Notes: generated from the sequence alone by a model not told the origin. 64,000 nucleotides of DNA from Lenzites betulinus (GCA_022264855.1 JABYQU010000042.1:287437-351436); one strand, 5' to 3'; shown: positions 11,731 through 23,711, counted from the first letter of the stretch. A program made the numbers and translations.

Positions 11731-12547
11731 GCTTGCGGTTGCAAAGTACTGGGCACACAACGTAAGACAACGATAATTGCATGATTGACAAACGTGCTTA
11801 CTGGATTGTCAGCGGGTCAATGTAGAACACTCCACGAGAGCTGCAGGACGTCGGGGAGTCGCAAGATCGAGATTACGAAGTGACAGTCTATCGGCTGGAT
11901 TGTGCAGGTTCGACGTCACGGTGACGGTGCAAGTACGAGTAGGAACCTTCAACTCCGATTGAGACTGGAGCCAGATGGACTTGGACTTCAACAACATGGG
12001 CGACTCTGTCCCATCGGCCGTATTTCCGAGAGCCGAAACCCTCAGGTGCCCTGATCGCTAGCAAGGCCGCCAAGATTCGGACCGGATGGTGAGGTGGGCG
12101 GACGGCGACGGGCTAAACTTTTCATGCATGGCGTGCGACGCGCGGTGCATTCGTCCCCGCAAACTCAGCGAAGTACTGTGGAATGTATAGCGGTCAGTGC
12201 ATGACTATATTTCACCTTGGACGCTACGTACCATGTAGAACGAGCATCACTAAGTTGGGACACCCATGGCGAGCGACGAGCGGCGTGCAGCAGCTGGCAG
12301 GGAGGCGGGGAGAGCAATGTGGAGATCGAGCAACCAACCCGCTGTATCGGATAGAAGATTGCCCACGCGACGCCCAGGCCGTGTTCCCTGCAACGGGGTC
12401 TCCGGACGCCGTGGATGGTGGCGTAAGATGCGACACATTTTCTGGAGGGAGGCTGGTCAGCATTGACTTCCACCACGACCAGCAGCTTCCCTCGACTCAC
12501 CCAAGTCCGTCTCGAAAACCGACATTGTATCTTCGTCCTCCTACGAC
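11731..12547. other. Divergent intergenic region between transposase and DUF6532 gene
   Basis: About 820 bp separate the two opposed start codons and would have to serve as a shared promoter region. No open frame here resembles a known protein, and no convincing TATA box was found. Confidence 0.5.
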
Positions 12548-15314
12548 ATGGCGAAGTCGACCTCTGCACCTATAGACAACGCACCGTCAGCACCACATCG
12601 CATGGCGACACGCGCAAAAAATCAGACCGCACGGCCTGGCTTACCTGATGTAGCTGGCTGGAATGCTGATCAGCCTGACCGTATTCCGCTGCCACCCGCA
12701 CAGCGCCGCGCAGAGGCAGCAGCTACCAAGAAGGCTGAGGTGGCTGCCGCTGCTCAGAAAGCCGCTGTGCGGGACGCTGCGATCCTCAGAGCCGCATCCA
12801 TTGAGGATAAGCAGCAGCAGGCCGCCCGCGCAGCAGATGACGCCCGTCGTCAGCCAAAGCGCCCGACGCCCAAACCACGTCCGCGCGGGGTCAAGCGGTC
12901 TATTGAACCTGAGAATGCAGGTAAGTGCTTGTAGTACTCGCTGTTTGATGGTTGACTTACTATTGAGTGCCATAGATGGCTTGGGGGCAGCAAGTGCCTC
13001 GACGACGAGTCATGTCGCCAAGCCTGTGGGCGACGACATCAACCCATCTTGTTCTACCGAGAGCCTGAGCACACCCACCAACGGCGGCAGTGACATGCCA
13101 GGTGTTGGAACTTCTGCTGCTCCTATGGCCGGAATTGACTATGATGATCCAATGGGTGAGCTCGTTCAGTATGGTGAAGTGGTACTTGGGATCGGAAGAT
13201 GACTTACTGACTCGCAGGCACTGACGAAACCGACGTGTTTGCCATTGGACTCATGAGCGAGCCAGAGTTCGACGCTGGAGAAGCCGAGAGCGACGGCACT
13301 GTTTCAGAGTTCGAGCTTGGGGAAGAGGAGGCTCAAAGCGATGAGGACGTGGATGAGGTAGTCGTGGACAAGCCAGCGAAGCAGAGCAACAAGCGTCAGC
13401 CCAAGGTTCGGCGCGCCGACATAACCGCCGTGCGAAGTCACAACAGATTCCTACTGAACAGGGAATCTGTGACTTCCAGCGGATCTCTCAAGCACGCGTG
13501 AGTGACTGTCGACGTGGCTACCAGCGCTCGCTCACTCTTCCTCTTCCACTCGCCCTCCCGGTGCCTCTACCTCCTCTCCCAGCAACCCCGAAATCGAGGC
13601 TGCTCAACCAAGCAAGAAGTCGAAGGTAACTGCGACGCCAACAGGTTTGCGCGCCGGATGGGTCACGCCCAAAAAATCGACGCAGCCAGGTAAGCCTGCT
13701 GCTGTTGCCCAGGCCTCACATTACAAGACGACAGCCACACCGACGACATCGGCCACCCCCCGTAAGCTGCCGGTAACACGTCTGCCCTCAGTGCATACAA
13801 CCGTGGGCTCGCAAGGGAAAATAACCGCCAGGTAAGCACCACTGCACCAAAATGGTGCACATCGGCGACTCCCTGATATAATCTATTCACAGCACTCTGA
13901 AAGCGGGCTCCAGGCCCACTCACGTCGCAGTAGTCAACACCGCGGAAGCTCCCCCAACCGACGGTGGCAGTGGGGTCAATGAGTATGGAGGTTTGCAGGA
14001 CGAAGATGACACCGCCGAGGGCGCCGCCATGCCTCGAACCCCCGCAACGCCCTGGGGAGTCCCGGCACTGGACTCGGCCAGTTCCTCGGGATTAGATGAT
14101 GCATTTGTACGTCCCCATCGCCGCTCCCTCCCCCCATCTGTACACTCATCTCAGCTATCATCCCAGCCCACCGACCAACTTACAGATGTCACGCATATTC
14201 CTGATAGCATCGTCAAGGTCAACCACCGTCCTGCGACTCAGACTGTGGGATCGACACGTCACCGATGGAACACTACCGACCTCGAGCCCAGCATCCGCCA
14301 ACGATTCACCCATGAGTTCATCCCACTGACTCGCACCACCATGAGTAGGTTGCAGCCTTGGCACAGCTTGTCGCTCGACGAACGCCAGGCTCTTTTCCAA
14401 CGAGTCTTCCCCGACCACAACCACGTCATCGAGGCCAACGACATCGTGTTTACCTTAGTCAGTCTCTCGTCTGTCCCATCACCACTACACTGACGCTGCA
14501 CGTCACTAGATGAACAGCCGGATTACAGAGTGGCAAAGCAAGTTCGCCATGGCTGCTCTCAACGTTCTTGAAGCCCATTTTCTCAAAGCCGGCATGGCTG
14601 AAGCTGAAGTCCGTGGCGCTTGGTGCCGCCTCCAGCTTGGGACAAACGTCGCGGCCTTGAAGGCCCCATTCTTATGGCGTACATGGAACGATGGCAAGAA
14701 ACAGGTACGCCATCTTCGGGCACATCTAACTACACTTTCACATCTCTCACGCTGTGCAGGGATGCTTGCAAGGGGAGCTCATCCTGAAGACCTTCGGTGT
14801 GGTACACATTCCTGTACTCCAAGCAGTACCATTTGCTCTGCGCGACGAGGAAGGCAACGCGGACTTACGGCCCAGCGGCGCATTGATTCTGGCCGCCCTC
14901 GCAGTAAGCAATTATTCCTCAACATATTTTGTCGCTAACGTGTCTGCCCAGGTTGAACGAGCTCTGAACATCTGGCTGTCTGGCTCACGCATTATCCTGA
15001 GCGGCCAACCCGGATACTTCTCCGCGGATAACTGGGGTGACAAGGTCGTCGTGTCTCACGGCGTGGCTAAGAGTTCGAAAAAGGTTGCCAACATGTTTGC
15101 GCGTGCCCAGAAGCTCTCGTGTGAGAGTTGGATCGCCATTTTGGACGCCGCCCGTGCCCACCACCATCGTCACAAGGTTGTGCAGGACAAAAAGGCGATC
15201 GTTATCGAATCCGCAAGCGATGCAGCGATGACTGAATCGGACGGTGAATGTAAGTCCTCCCTGTTTGCATTCTACCGGTGCGCAAATGGCAGACTCTAAT
15301 CAGTTGGTGTATAG
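12548..15314 (+). CDS. DUF6532 domain protein, 764 aa
   Basis: Member of a large Agaricomycete family of unknown function, often repeated in these genomes. Nine exons keep frame: 12548-12920, 12976-13155, 13218-13497, 13583-13831, 13893-14457, 14510-14704, 14760-14903, 14952-15249 and 15304-15314 (last acceptor less certain; an alternative gives a stop two residues in). The N-terminal half is low-complexity: an Ala-rich coiled stretch (RRAEAAATKKAEVAAAAQ), acidic runs and Ser/Thr/Pro segments. The DUF6532 region starts near FTHEFIPLTR, continues through ITEWQSKFAMAAL, and ends with the typical GYFSADNWGD followed by a His-rich tail. It is divergent from the Plavaka transposase and inside the putative inverted-repeat borders, so it may be transposon cargo. 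Confidence 0.8.
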
Positions 15315-15404
15315 GGTAGATACAGATTTATCTGTGTAGGCAGACCCATCCGCTCAACCGGTTGGTTTGACGCCATCCAGCCATGTTCAACCATGCGACT
15401 GTTG

Positions 15405-15560
15405 TCCCGTCGTCCCCGCCTCGTCTCCGTGCCCCGCCTCGTCTCCATCCCCCGCCTCGTCTCCGTCCCCCGCCTCGTCTCCGTCCCCCGCCTCGTCTCC
15501 GTCCCCCGCCTCACGGTCTCCGTCCCCCGCCTCGTCTCCGTCCGACCCCGCCTCGTTTCT
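15405..15560. repeat. CCCGCCTCGTCTCCGT minisatellite
   Basis: A 16-bp unit close to CCCGCCTCGTCTCCGT repeats about nine times with small variations. Open frames through it encode only Pro/Arg/Ser simple sequence on either strand and are not treated as genes. Confidence 0.85.
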
Positions 15561-15789
15561 GCCAGTGTCCCACCGTGGCCCCGCTTGCTCGTCGTCGGCC
15601 CCCCGCCCTACTCGTCGTGCCCGCATACGCGCGTCCTGGTCGTCGAACACGCGTCCTTGGCGTTGACCGCCCATCATAGTCGTCGCCCCCGCATCCCTGC
15701 ATCCTCGTCGTCGGCCCCGGGCCTGCGTCCCCGCGTGCTCATCGTGGGCGCCGCGTCCTCGTCCCCGTCGTCATGTCCGCAAATGCGCG

Positions 15790-16020
15790 TCCTCGTCGTT
15801 GACCACGCGTCCATGTCGTTGACCGCGCCCCGTCGCCGGTGACCGCGCCCCGTTCCCGGTCAACCGCGCCCCGTTCCCGGTCAACCGCGCCCCGTCGCCA
15901 TTGACCGCGCGTCGTCGTCGTTGACCGCGCGTCCTCGACCGCGCGTCGTCGTCGTTGACCGCGCGTCGTCGTCGTTGACCGCGCGTCGTCGTCGACCTCG
16001 CGTCATTGTCAACCATGCGT
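15790..16020. repeat. GACCGCGCGTCGTCGTCGTT-type tandem repeats
   Basis: Imperfect 15-20 bp units built from GACCGCGC followed by CCCGTTCCCGGTCAA or GTCGTCGTCGTT are repeated over about 230 bp. No protein is supported here. Confidence 0.8.
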
Positions 16021-17004
16021 CGACGGCGTCAGCACCGCCTCCGACTACGCGTCCTTGTCATCCATGCGTCCAGGTTGTCCCGTGTCGTTTTTACCTACCG
16101 CCTTGTGTTTGGGGTCCTCCCTCGTCGTCCCCCGCCTTCAACTTAGTACCTCTTTTTTGCGTACCCCCACCATCTAGTATGAGCTCTACCCTCCTCATTG
16201 TCTTCGTTTCCCGTTCTCGCATTGTTCCCCCCCTCTCGTCGTCGCTTCTGTTCTTGTGGTCGGTTCCGAGTCTTCGGGACCGATGTGAGTCCCCATCCCA
16301 TATTTGCCCCGGACTTGTCTTGAACCCCGGCGATGCCGTTGTCCCCACCTGGTCACTGGTTCAACCCAGTGTCTTATGTATGGTACAGGCTGCTCAACCA
16401 GCCTTCATAGATATCTGCTACCACTGTTGGCTTGTGTAGTACTGTGCTGTGTACTGCTGATAATGGATCAGTTGATGTCTGTGAAGTGTGCATCCATGTG
16501 TGCCTATTGGAAACCAAGTGTGATTACAAGCCCAAAATGAAGTACAGCAATGCTGATATATTTCTCTTAGAATGGTCTTGTACAGCTACTTCATGACCGT
16601 CTTCATGGACTTTTCAAGACAAGATGCAACTTGGCAAAGTATACACGACTTGTTAGGCAAATGGACTGGTCTTCAAAAGTCCTGGACTTGAGAGGACTTG
16701 GAAGACTTCAGCTACTTGGGAGGAGCCTGAAGGGGAGGTGTCAAAATGCTGATGCTTTGCTATCAACGCGTGCCAGAACAGCTCTACTTACGCTCGTTCC
16801 CCTGATCCACGTAGCGAAGTTAGCCATGTCAATGGCCATGCCTGCCCACGGTCTGGTACATCTACAGCTGCTGCTTAATGCATCCATAAAGTACGAGGGC
16901 TGCTGAGCAATCCCCATTAGCGCCCAGCCATGGCCATGGTAGACGCTCATCCCATCAAAACCAACAAAGAACAATGGAGGCCGACTCGAGGTGAGCCACC
17001 CGCC
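16021..17004. other. Intergenic with right end of the Plavaka unit
   Basis: No gene is seen. Between about 16600 and 16740 ACTTG-type motifs cluster, mirroring 8040-8300, and end at the inverted repeat at 16736-16754. Confidence 0.45.
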
Positions 17005-17011
17005 TATAAAA
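17005..17011 (+). promoter_or_regulatory. TATA box of the 645-aa gene
   Basis: TATAAAA lies 121 bp before the chosen ATG at 17132. An in-frame ATG at 17018 falls before the expected transcription start and was therefore not used. Confidence 0.55.
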
Positions 17012-17131
17012 CTCAACATGCCGCAAGCGTCTAAAGGCCACTCGTTCTCTCTCTCTTACCACTACAATCTTCCCTACCACGTCCGCTCATCGAGCCGCTA
17101 CTTTATCACTCACCCTCGCGCATCAAACGAC

Positions 17132-19177
17132 ATGAACTCACACATGGCTTCCACTTCGGCGCACGCCTCCCCTTCCTCACCGCGAAGGGCGATGAAAGAG
17201 GCATCAGCAGCTGCATTGACCACAACTCCCGTTTCCAACCGCCATCCGATGCGAGCCTTTGTCTCGCAATCCGAGTTCGAAGCGGCCTCCCTCGAAGATC
17301 TGAACCGCTGGGCTGTCAAAGGCAAAGGCGTGGACAGAAACCCAGGGCAAGGCAATGATGCATTCTTCCAACGACGCTCGCCAGTTTTTGTGCCGCCGGC
17401 ACCGACCCAGGCACCTGCAGCGAAGACCATCAACGCCGAGCGCAGCGCCAACTCCGCACAAGACGCGGAGGATCCTGAAGCGGATGTAGCGTCGCCGTAT
17501 GTACGGCCTTCTCGCATGCCCTTGATGCAATTCGATATAGGTGAGTGTGATCTATGGTCCGTGATATGGCATATAGACTCACGCGCCCTCAGATGGGATT
17601 GCTCGGCGGTTTGGGGCTGAGGCGGTTCTCGAATTCGAGCGGGAGCAAGACCCCGCCCGAGGCAAAGATTCTGGTACGAAGTATACGTACCCGCCACCCC
17701 GCTCTCACTCCCCCAACTGGCTCACTACTATGGAGCATGGCCTGGAAATGGATGGTCTGTGCCTCGAGCGGGAGCTATCCCGCATTCGCGCGATCGCGGA
17801 ATCGTCGTTGGTGGAGAGCACGCTCGCGGTTGCGGAGATTGATGACGAGCTGCGAGAGTACGAAGCGCTGCTGCGCGACCTCGGCCACGTCGCCGGGGAC
17901 GACTTTGTGAAGCATTTGGAGGAGCTTGCGGATAAGATCAAGCTGCCCGCTTATGTGGAGGACGACTACCCAGCCGATCCTCCGCCCACTTATGATATGA
18001 CTGAAGATTACTTCGAGTACGACGACGGCGAATCCAGAGACTACATTGCGAGAGAGAATGAGTGAGTCCTTTGTTCATTCCGCCGAGTGCCAGGCTCACG
18101 GCTGACGATATGCAAAGCGACCCGACAATGGAAGACGAACAACTCTCGGATACGTTCTCTTACCTCAACCCGCCCACATCACCCCTGGCAAACAAGAGTG
18201 CGAAGCGGCGCCGGGATACGGAGGACGAGGACGATGAGGCCGTCAACCAGCTGAGCGCAAAGCGGCGGCGGAGCAAGGCGCCAGCCCCACCCTCCCCCGC
18301 GCAGTCTCCCGTTGGGCTCGCTCGGAGAGCTCCCCACTGCGCGACTGAAGGCCCTATGAGCGGGCACGATATCACGACACCGCCGAAGGCAACCCGCTAC
18401 GAGGACTATCCCGCCTCGTTCCCAACTTCTCCCTTTTACCACCGCGGGTCGTCTCGCGACCCGGACCACTTGCCCCCGTCCTCGCCGCGCCCTCCCTCGC
18501 CCCCACAAGGCTCTCCTCGCCGGCGGGCCCAGAGCTGCCCCCTCCCCAATGACGGGCCCGACGCCCCAACGGCGATTGACGACAGGGAGTACAGGGGGAG
18601 AGACATGCAGTACAACTGCAACGGCAATTCATCTCCCCGTCGGTCCTACGTGGAGGACGACTCGGAGTACTCGGACCTCGTCTCGCCGTGCGCACCTTGC
18701 CCGACCGGCTGGCGCATGGAGGAGCTCCGGAAGAAGTACACGTGGAAGATCGTGAACTTCCCTCCGACGACTCAGATAGTGGCGCAGCCGGCAGCTCCTG
18801 GAGTGGATAAAAATGCCGCGGAGGGCTCGGGGGTCGATCGCTCGGCGGGTCTGGATGGAGACTTGGAGATGGGGGACGCGGCCGACGAAGCCCAGGACGT
18901 CAACATGGCGGATGCGGGAGTCCAATCCCTGACCTTCCAGGAGCAGGAGGACATATTGGACCAGATCTTGAACGAGGAGGAGGCGAAGGCCCAGCTCCAC
19001 GCTGAACAGCAAGACGCTGTAGCGACAGAGTCATCCGCGCTCCAAGCCGCTGTTGACGAAGAGGAACCCGAGGCGGAACGTGCGGAGCTCCCTGTGACGC
19101 CGCCTCGCAAGACGCGCCGGCGTGCCAAGGGGAAGGGGCTCGCTGGCTACTTCCGCCCGACCCCCAGCCCACTCTGA
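17132..19177 (+). CDS. Disordered acidic/basic protein of unknown function, 645 aa
   Basis: Not recognised. Three exons: 17132-17540, 17593-18061 and 18118-19177, with 52- and 56-bp introns; frame is open throughout. The N-terminal 130 residues are Ser/Thr/Ala-rich. Residues about 160-310 look helical and acidic (RELSRIRAIAESSLVESTLA, then DDELREYEALLRDL). The last exon has two likely nuclear localisation signals (KSAKRRRD and SAKRRRSKA), long Pro/Ser stretches, a short conserved-looking block MEELRKKYTWKIVNFPP, an acidic helix QEQEDILDQILNEEEAKAQL, and a basic tail RKTRRRAKGKGLAGYF. This composition suggests a nuclear protein with scaffold or regulatory use, but that is inference. Confidence 0.7.
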
Positions 19178-19677
19178 TGCGTGGGCCTCTCTACGTGAGA
19201 GGGCATCGACACCCGCCAGTGCAGGAGCCTCTGCATCCGAGAAGTGTTTAAGCTTCGTGTCGCCGGTGATAGCGTTTTGTGTACCATCCATCTCGAAAAA
19301 TATTTGTAGCGTTAGACAATCCTACTGTATAGTATCTACCTGCGGGCTAGTGGACAACAGCCATGGAGTCGAAGCAATATTGGTGTAATACGAGAACCTC
19401 CACCAAGTCTGAGCGAGAACTCAAGGGGCGGGCGCCTGCGCTAGGATTCCGGCCTACTCGCGCGCCCGGCGTCTCCCAATAATCTAATGTGCTCCTGCCG
19501 CAGCCACAACTCAGCGTCCAACCACCATCCTGAAGTCATCGCGCTCGCCTTCCGCGACGTCAAAGCTGTATCGCTCACTGCGAAACGCTGTCTCTAACAC
19601 AGCGCGGCGCACGCCCATCATGGCTGGACACTACCGCCGCCACCACGAGAGCCCCAGTCGCCACGGACGCGCCGGCA
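19178..19677. other. Intergenic; alternative N-terminal frame of the next gene
   Basis: No separate gene is seen. An ATG at 19620 opens a plausible RHY-rich frame (MAGHYRRHHESP) that runs to a TAG at 19755-19757 in a different frame from the downstream phosphatase-like domain. Confidence 0.4.
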
Positions 19678-21531
19678 ATGCGGGGCGCGAGGGTGAGGGC
19701 TACCAATTGCCACCTCAATCCACGAGCTCTCATCATGGTTCGTCTACTGTTGTCTAGCGCGATCGCCCTCCACCCATCTCCCAGCGTAGCGAACCAGAGT
19801 GCAGGCTCCTCTCGCGGGGATGGGCAACGCATAGCGCCGTTTCGCAACGAGCCTTCGCCGCTCGCGAGACCGCCGCCCCCTCGCGCGCCTCGAGCAATGC
19901 GGGATGATCGCTCTGTAACACCTCCTCCCCCGCGGCCGCCCTCGCCGACCTATCTGGCCCTCGCGAAACACGTTCCATCGCGAGTAGAGGAGCCATCCGC
20001 CTCGAGAAAGCTCCTTGTCCTGGATCTGAACGGAACGCTGCTGCACCGCTCTCCACACAACCCGCGTCCAAAGGCGAGAAATCAGCTGCCACAGGAGGAC
20101 CGTCCGCGGGATGGACACGGTAACTGGCTACCTCGCCTGCGCCCCGTACACCCTAGGCCATATATGCGCGCGTTCAGATCGTACCTTTTCGCACCGGAAA
20201 CGAGGTCGTGGCTGGACGTCATGGTCTGGTCGTCTGCTCAGCCGCACAGTGTTGGAGATATGGTTGACAGGTGTTTTGGGGAGGACCAGGATAAGATGCT
20301 TGCCATCTGGGCTCGAGATACACTTGGGTTGTCTAACGATCACTATCGTACGCACCGTTGTCCTTAGTCCATTTACATCCCACTTACACAGCCCGTAGAT
20401 CGCAAGGTGCAGACCGTCAAGGACCTCGCCAAGCCATGGTCGTTCTTGTCGCAACCAACTACGCATATACCTTCATCCCCACATTCCTCTATCGCCAGCA
20501 CTCCGCGCACGTCCCCCGAACCATCAAGCCCGTCCCGCCCCAGCGACGAGAGCGTATTAGACACTCCCCAAACCCACTCTGCGCTTACGACGCTGCTCTT
20601 GGACGACTCGCCTCGAAAAGCGGAGCTACAGCCATACAATCATGTCTGTATTGGCGAATACTCTGGGGAGAAGCGAGCAAAAGACCTCGAAAGCTTGCTA
20701 AAGGAGCAGGAGTGGCACGCTGCAGTAGATGCGCGCGAAGAACTCGATGCGCAAATGTCTGAGGTCCAGGGCTCTAACACTAGTCTCGCCGACCTCCTAT
20801 CACCACCCTCCCCCGGTAGCCCGATTGCAAGAGACCACGTAGAGACCGCTCCGGGCGTATCCGAACAGGCGGGTGAGAATGGCGCAGCCGACGCGGCCTC
20901 CGCGGAGACACCCAAGAAGCGCAAACGGAAAGCGAAGAAACTTCAGAAGCGAGCGGCTTTGCTGGAGCATCTTGAGGAGGCAGGCAGGCCGAACGTGTCG
21001 TACGACGAGACGCTGCTCGCTGTGATCGGCGTGCTCGACGAGATCAAGTCGCAGGCGAATGTTGCGGCATGGATTCGTTCCGGAGGGCTCTGGGGGCCGA
21101 CGGGACCATCAGCCACGACAGAAATAGGAGAGCACCCGAACACATCCGTTGAGAACTCTGCCTCCGATGACGCAAACCTGGAGGGCGCAGTAGCGCGGTC
21201 CGAGGATAGCGATCTCTCCGTTGGGAACGCGGCATCGCTTGAGCCCTCCGTTCAATCCGCCGCTGAAGACTCCGAGAAGCCTCGCAAGCGGAAGAAACGA
21301 CAACGCATGCGCGAATCTCAAGCTGGGGGCGCCGACGTTGGCAACGACGCTGATACTGTGTCCCCAGCGATATCATCCTCATCGGTACAGGACGGAGAAG
21401 AGAAGACCGCGGATAACGGGTCACAAGCAATGTGGTTCGAGGACCAGCAAGTGCTCGACTACTGGGCCGCGCGGGGACGGAAGGCGTTAGAGGAACTTCA
21501 GATTGCGGTTGAACATGGAATCGAACGTTAG
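19678..21531 (+). CDS. FCP1/NIF-like HAD phosphatase-domain protein, about 600 aa
   Basis: Two exons, 19678-20347 and 20399-21531, split by a 51-bp intron. The FCP1-homology signature is KLLVLDLNGTLLHRSP (variant of DxDGT; the second Asp of the motif is Asn), followed by VHPRPYMRAF, LDVMVWSSAQPHSV and DTLGL. This domain acts on phosphoproteins in FCP1 and SCP enzymes, but the Asp-to-Asn change at the DxD second position raises doubt about catalysis. The C-terminal half is charged and low-complexity, with a nuclear-type basic run KKRKRKAKKLQKRAA. The start is uncertain: ATGs at 19678 and 19735 are both in frame, and an out-of-frame ATG at 19620 looks more protein-like in its first 45 codons. 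Confidence 0.75.
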
Positions 21532-22338
21532 GTGAGCGCATCAGATATGGACGTGGTTGTCTCGCGTTTGTGAATAATTCATCTAAGTTCGTCCTGGTAG
21601 ATGTATGCTTCTTGTACATGTGTCCACGAATTCAACTACGATGCAACTTTCTATGGACTATTCTATATTTCGCTTCGCATGCTGGATGCTTTGTGCACAA
21701 CTACACTGGACTTGACATAGAACCCCACGTGATAGCTGACTGTCATGGGACGCTCCATCGGCCAGGAGACTTCTGTTTCACGCGCGGTTTGGGGTTAGGT
21801 GAGCAGGTTCTAATTCCGCCGTGGACTCCGGTGTTTGTCGATGTTCTTGAGCTAGAAGCAGGGCTCAGCTTTGACCCATCTTGCATTCACAGACGGACCA
21901 ATGTCGTTTCCTCGTCGGTAAGTGCCATTTGGAGCGGCGTCCACGGGAGCCTGACGAAGTTCGTGCGCTCATCGGGCATGTTTTGATCGCTGCTGCTCAC
22001 AGTGGGTCTTAGCTCCAGATACTGAATACTCGGGTGCAGTGTACAACTATGGTGACCATGTGGCCAGAGCTTCGCCTGCCGTTGGAAACTCCAAGTAAAC
22101 ATCTCAAGGCGCTAATATCATCCACCAATGACATCTTGAGTCTGGTCATGCCGACGTTTGTTGAAGGCCACAGGACACCATCGGAATAACTATGTTCTAC
22201 GACTGTGTAGCCGAGGGGATTTCTCTGGTCACGATGCACGCGACCTCGATGTGCGATAGTCGGGGGGATTATCCAGCGAGAGCATAAAAGCCATGGCAAG
22301 TAAGTCACCCTCCTACAAAACCACAACCCGCCGTCAAG
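21532..22338. other. Intergenic, no gene supported
   Basis: About 800 bp between the phosphatase-like gene and GH45. Open frames on both strands (for example 21570-21986) match nothing known. A TATA-like CATAAAA at 22283-22289 lies 50 bp before the GH45 ATG. Confidence 0.5.
22283..22289 (+). promoter_or_regulatory. TATA-like box of the GH45 gene
   Basis: CATAAAA lies 50 bp ahead of the ATG at 22339, leaving a leader of roughly 25 bases. Confidence 0.5.
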
Positions 22339-23566
22339 ATGGTTCACCTCCTATCCTTGAGTTTGTACGCCTTATGCTCTACCGTCCTTATGTGTGTCTA
22401 CGGGCAAACTACAGGCACAACCACCACGACTTGGGATTGGTATGCTGTCGATCTGTTGCGACTCGGAGACACTGCCGGTAACTCATTTCACTCACAGCTG
22501 CGAGCCCGCATGTGGTTACACGTCCAACCTATCCCCAGGTAGGACTCGTGTCCCCGAGCCTGGTGGAAAATGCAGCTGAAGTCCGGAATTCATTCAGGTG
22601 CTCGCGGTCCTGTTCAGTCCTGCAGTAAGACCAACGGCCCCGCGGCGGCGGGCGCGCAGAACGCGTGCTTCGCGTCCTCGGGCACCCTGTCGTTTTCGTG
22701 CGACAAATACCAGCCGATCATCGTGAACAGCACGTTTTCGTATGGGTTCGCAGGGCACGGCAACACGGCAACTTCAACTTGTGAGCCTGAAAACGTCAAG
22801 TAAGGATCTAGGGCAGACGATGCTGACCGCCGGTGTCGTTGTCAGGCTGCAAGTGCTACGAGTTCACTTGGACGTCTGGCGCGGGCAAGGGAAAATCCAT
22901 GATCGTGCAGGCGATCAACGCCGGTGGTGCGTTCGATGTAACCACATATCCTCGGCGTGTCTCATTTGGTCCTCCACAGGCATCACCGACACAGACTTCG
23001 ACATATATGTACGTCCATTATCGAAGCGTCCACAATCTAAAGCTGCCTAACGCGTCGGAAATTGTAGACACCAGGCGGTGGTGTTGGAGGTACGTTGCCG
23101 CATTGTTTTTCTTATGCATATGACCTTGAGCTGAAGTACTTGGTACGACGCAGATTTTAACGCCTGCACGGCTCAATACGGCGCTCCCTCTGGAGGCTGG
23201 GGCAGGCAATACGGAGGTGCGTCCATCTGGTTCATTATACTAACGTGTACTGTGCTAGACCGTGTATTTTAGGTGTTACCTCGGACGCTGAATGCGCGCA
23301 ACTGCCATCGAACCTACAAGCAGGATGCCACTGGCGCTGGCAATGGTACAGATTGTTAACAGATTGAAGGGTACGACTTTACTGATCACACTTCTGAATA
23401 GGGCCGGGGGCGATGTCAACGAGTGGTATGTTTTACGCCTCGCAGAGTCCGCTGTGATACTCACCGTCACCTCTCGACTTAACTCAACAGGCAAACCACG
23501 TACAAACAGGTCAATTGCCCTTCACAACTGACCAGCTTATCCGGATGCACACCTGCTGCGATCTAA
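22339..23566 (+). CDS. Secreted GH45 endoglucanase, 230 aa
   Basis: Glycoside hydrolase family 45, an inverting endo-beta-1,4-glucanase acting outside the cell on cellulose. Ten exons: 22339-22439, 22498-22538, 22598-22780, 22846-22926, 22980-23008, 23068-23089, 23154-23216, 23273-23345, 23402-23425 and 23491-23566; every junction keeps frame, and three exons are under 30 nt. Residues 1-22 form a signal peptide. Family motifs in order: TWDCCEPACGY (Asp33, matching base Asp10 of Humicola Cel45A), YGFAG, CKCYEFTWTSG, GKGKSMIVQAINAGG, TDFDIYTPGGGVG (Asp143, matching acid Asp121), NACTAQYG, QYGGVTSDAEC, GCHWRWQW and TYKQVNCPSQL. The many Cys residues fit the disulphide-rich fold. No cellulose-binding module is attached. 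Layout resembles the Cel45A type rather than the barwin-like Phanerochaete type. Confidence 0.92.
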
Positions 23567-23711
23567 AGCCGCAAACTGAAGCCACGGCTTCTCCCTGTAT
23601 GCGTATAAATGTCGCTCCAGATATTCAATGCTACATGTTTGTACACAACTACATCGCTGTCCTGCTTCCATCCGTCTTGTCGCCTCCTTCTATATACTCG
23701 ACCACCAGCCG

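Larger units (their letters stand above)
8026..16754. mobile_element. Putative 8.7-kb Plavaka transposon with two genes
   Basis: An imperfect inverted repeat, CATCAGCGTTTTGACACGT at 8026-8044 against 16736-16754, matches at 17 of 19 bases and encloses a divergent pair: the Plavaka transposase (minus) and a DUF6532 gene (plus). Both subterminal regions are dense in ACTTGAG, ACTTCAG and ACTTGGA motifs. No clear 2-4 bp target duplication could be fixed at the borders, so exact ends are uncertain, and the DUF6532 gene could be a neighbour rather than cargo. Confidence 0.5.

Noticed and set aside
15367..15842. Long Pro/Arg-rich frames on both strands
   Set aside because: They come entirely from the 16-bp and related minisatellites and are open in several frames at once.
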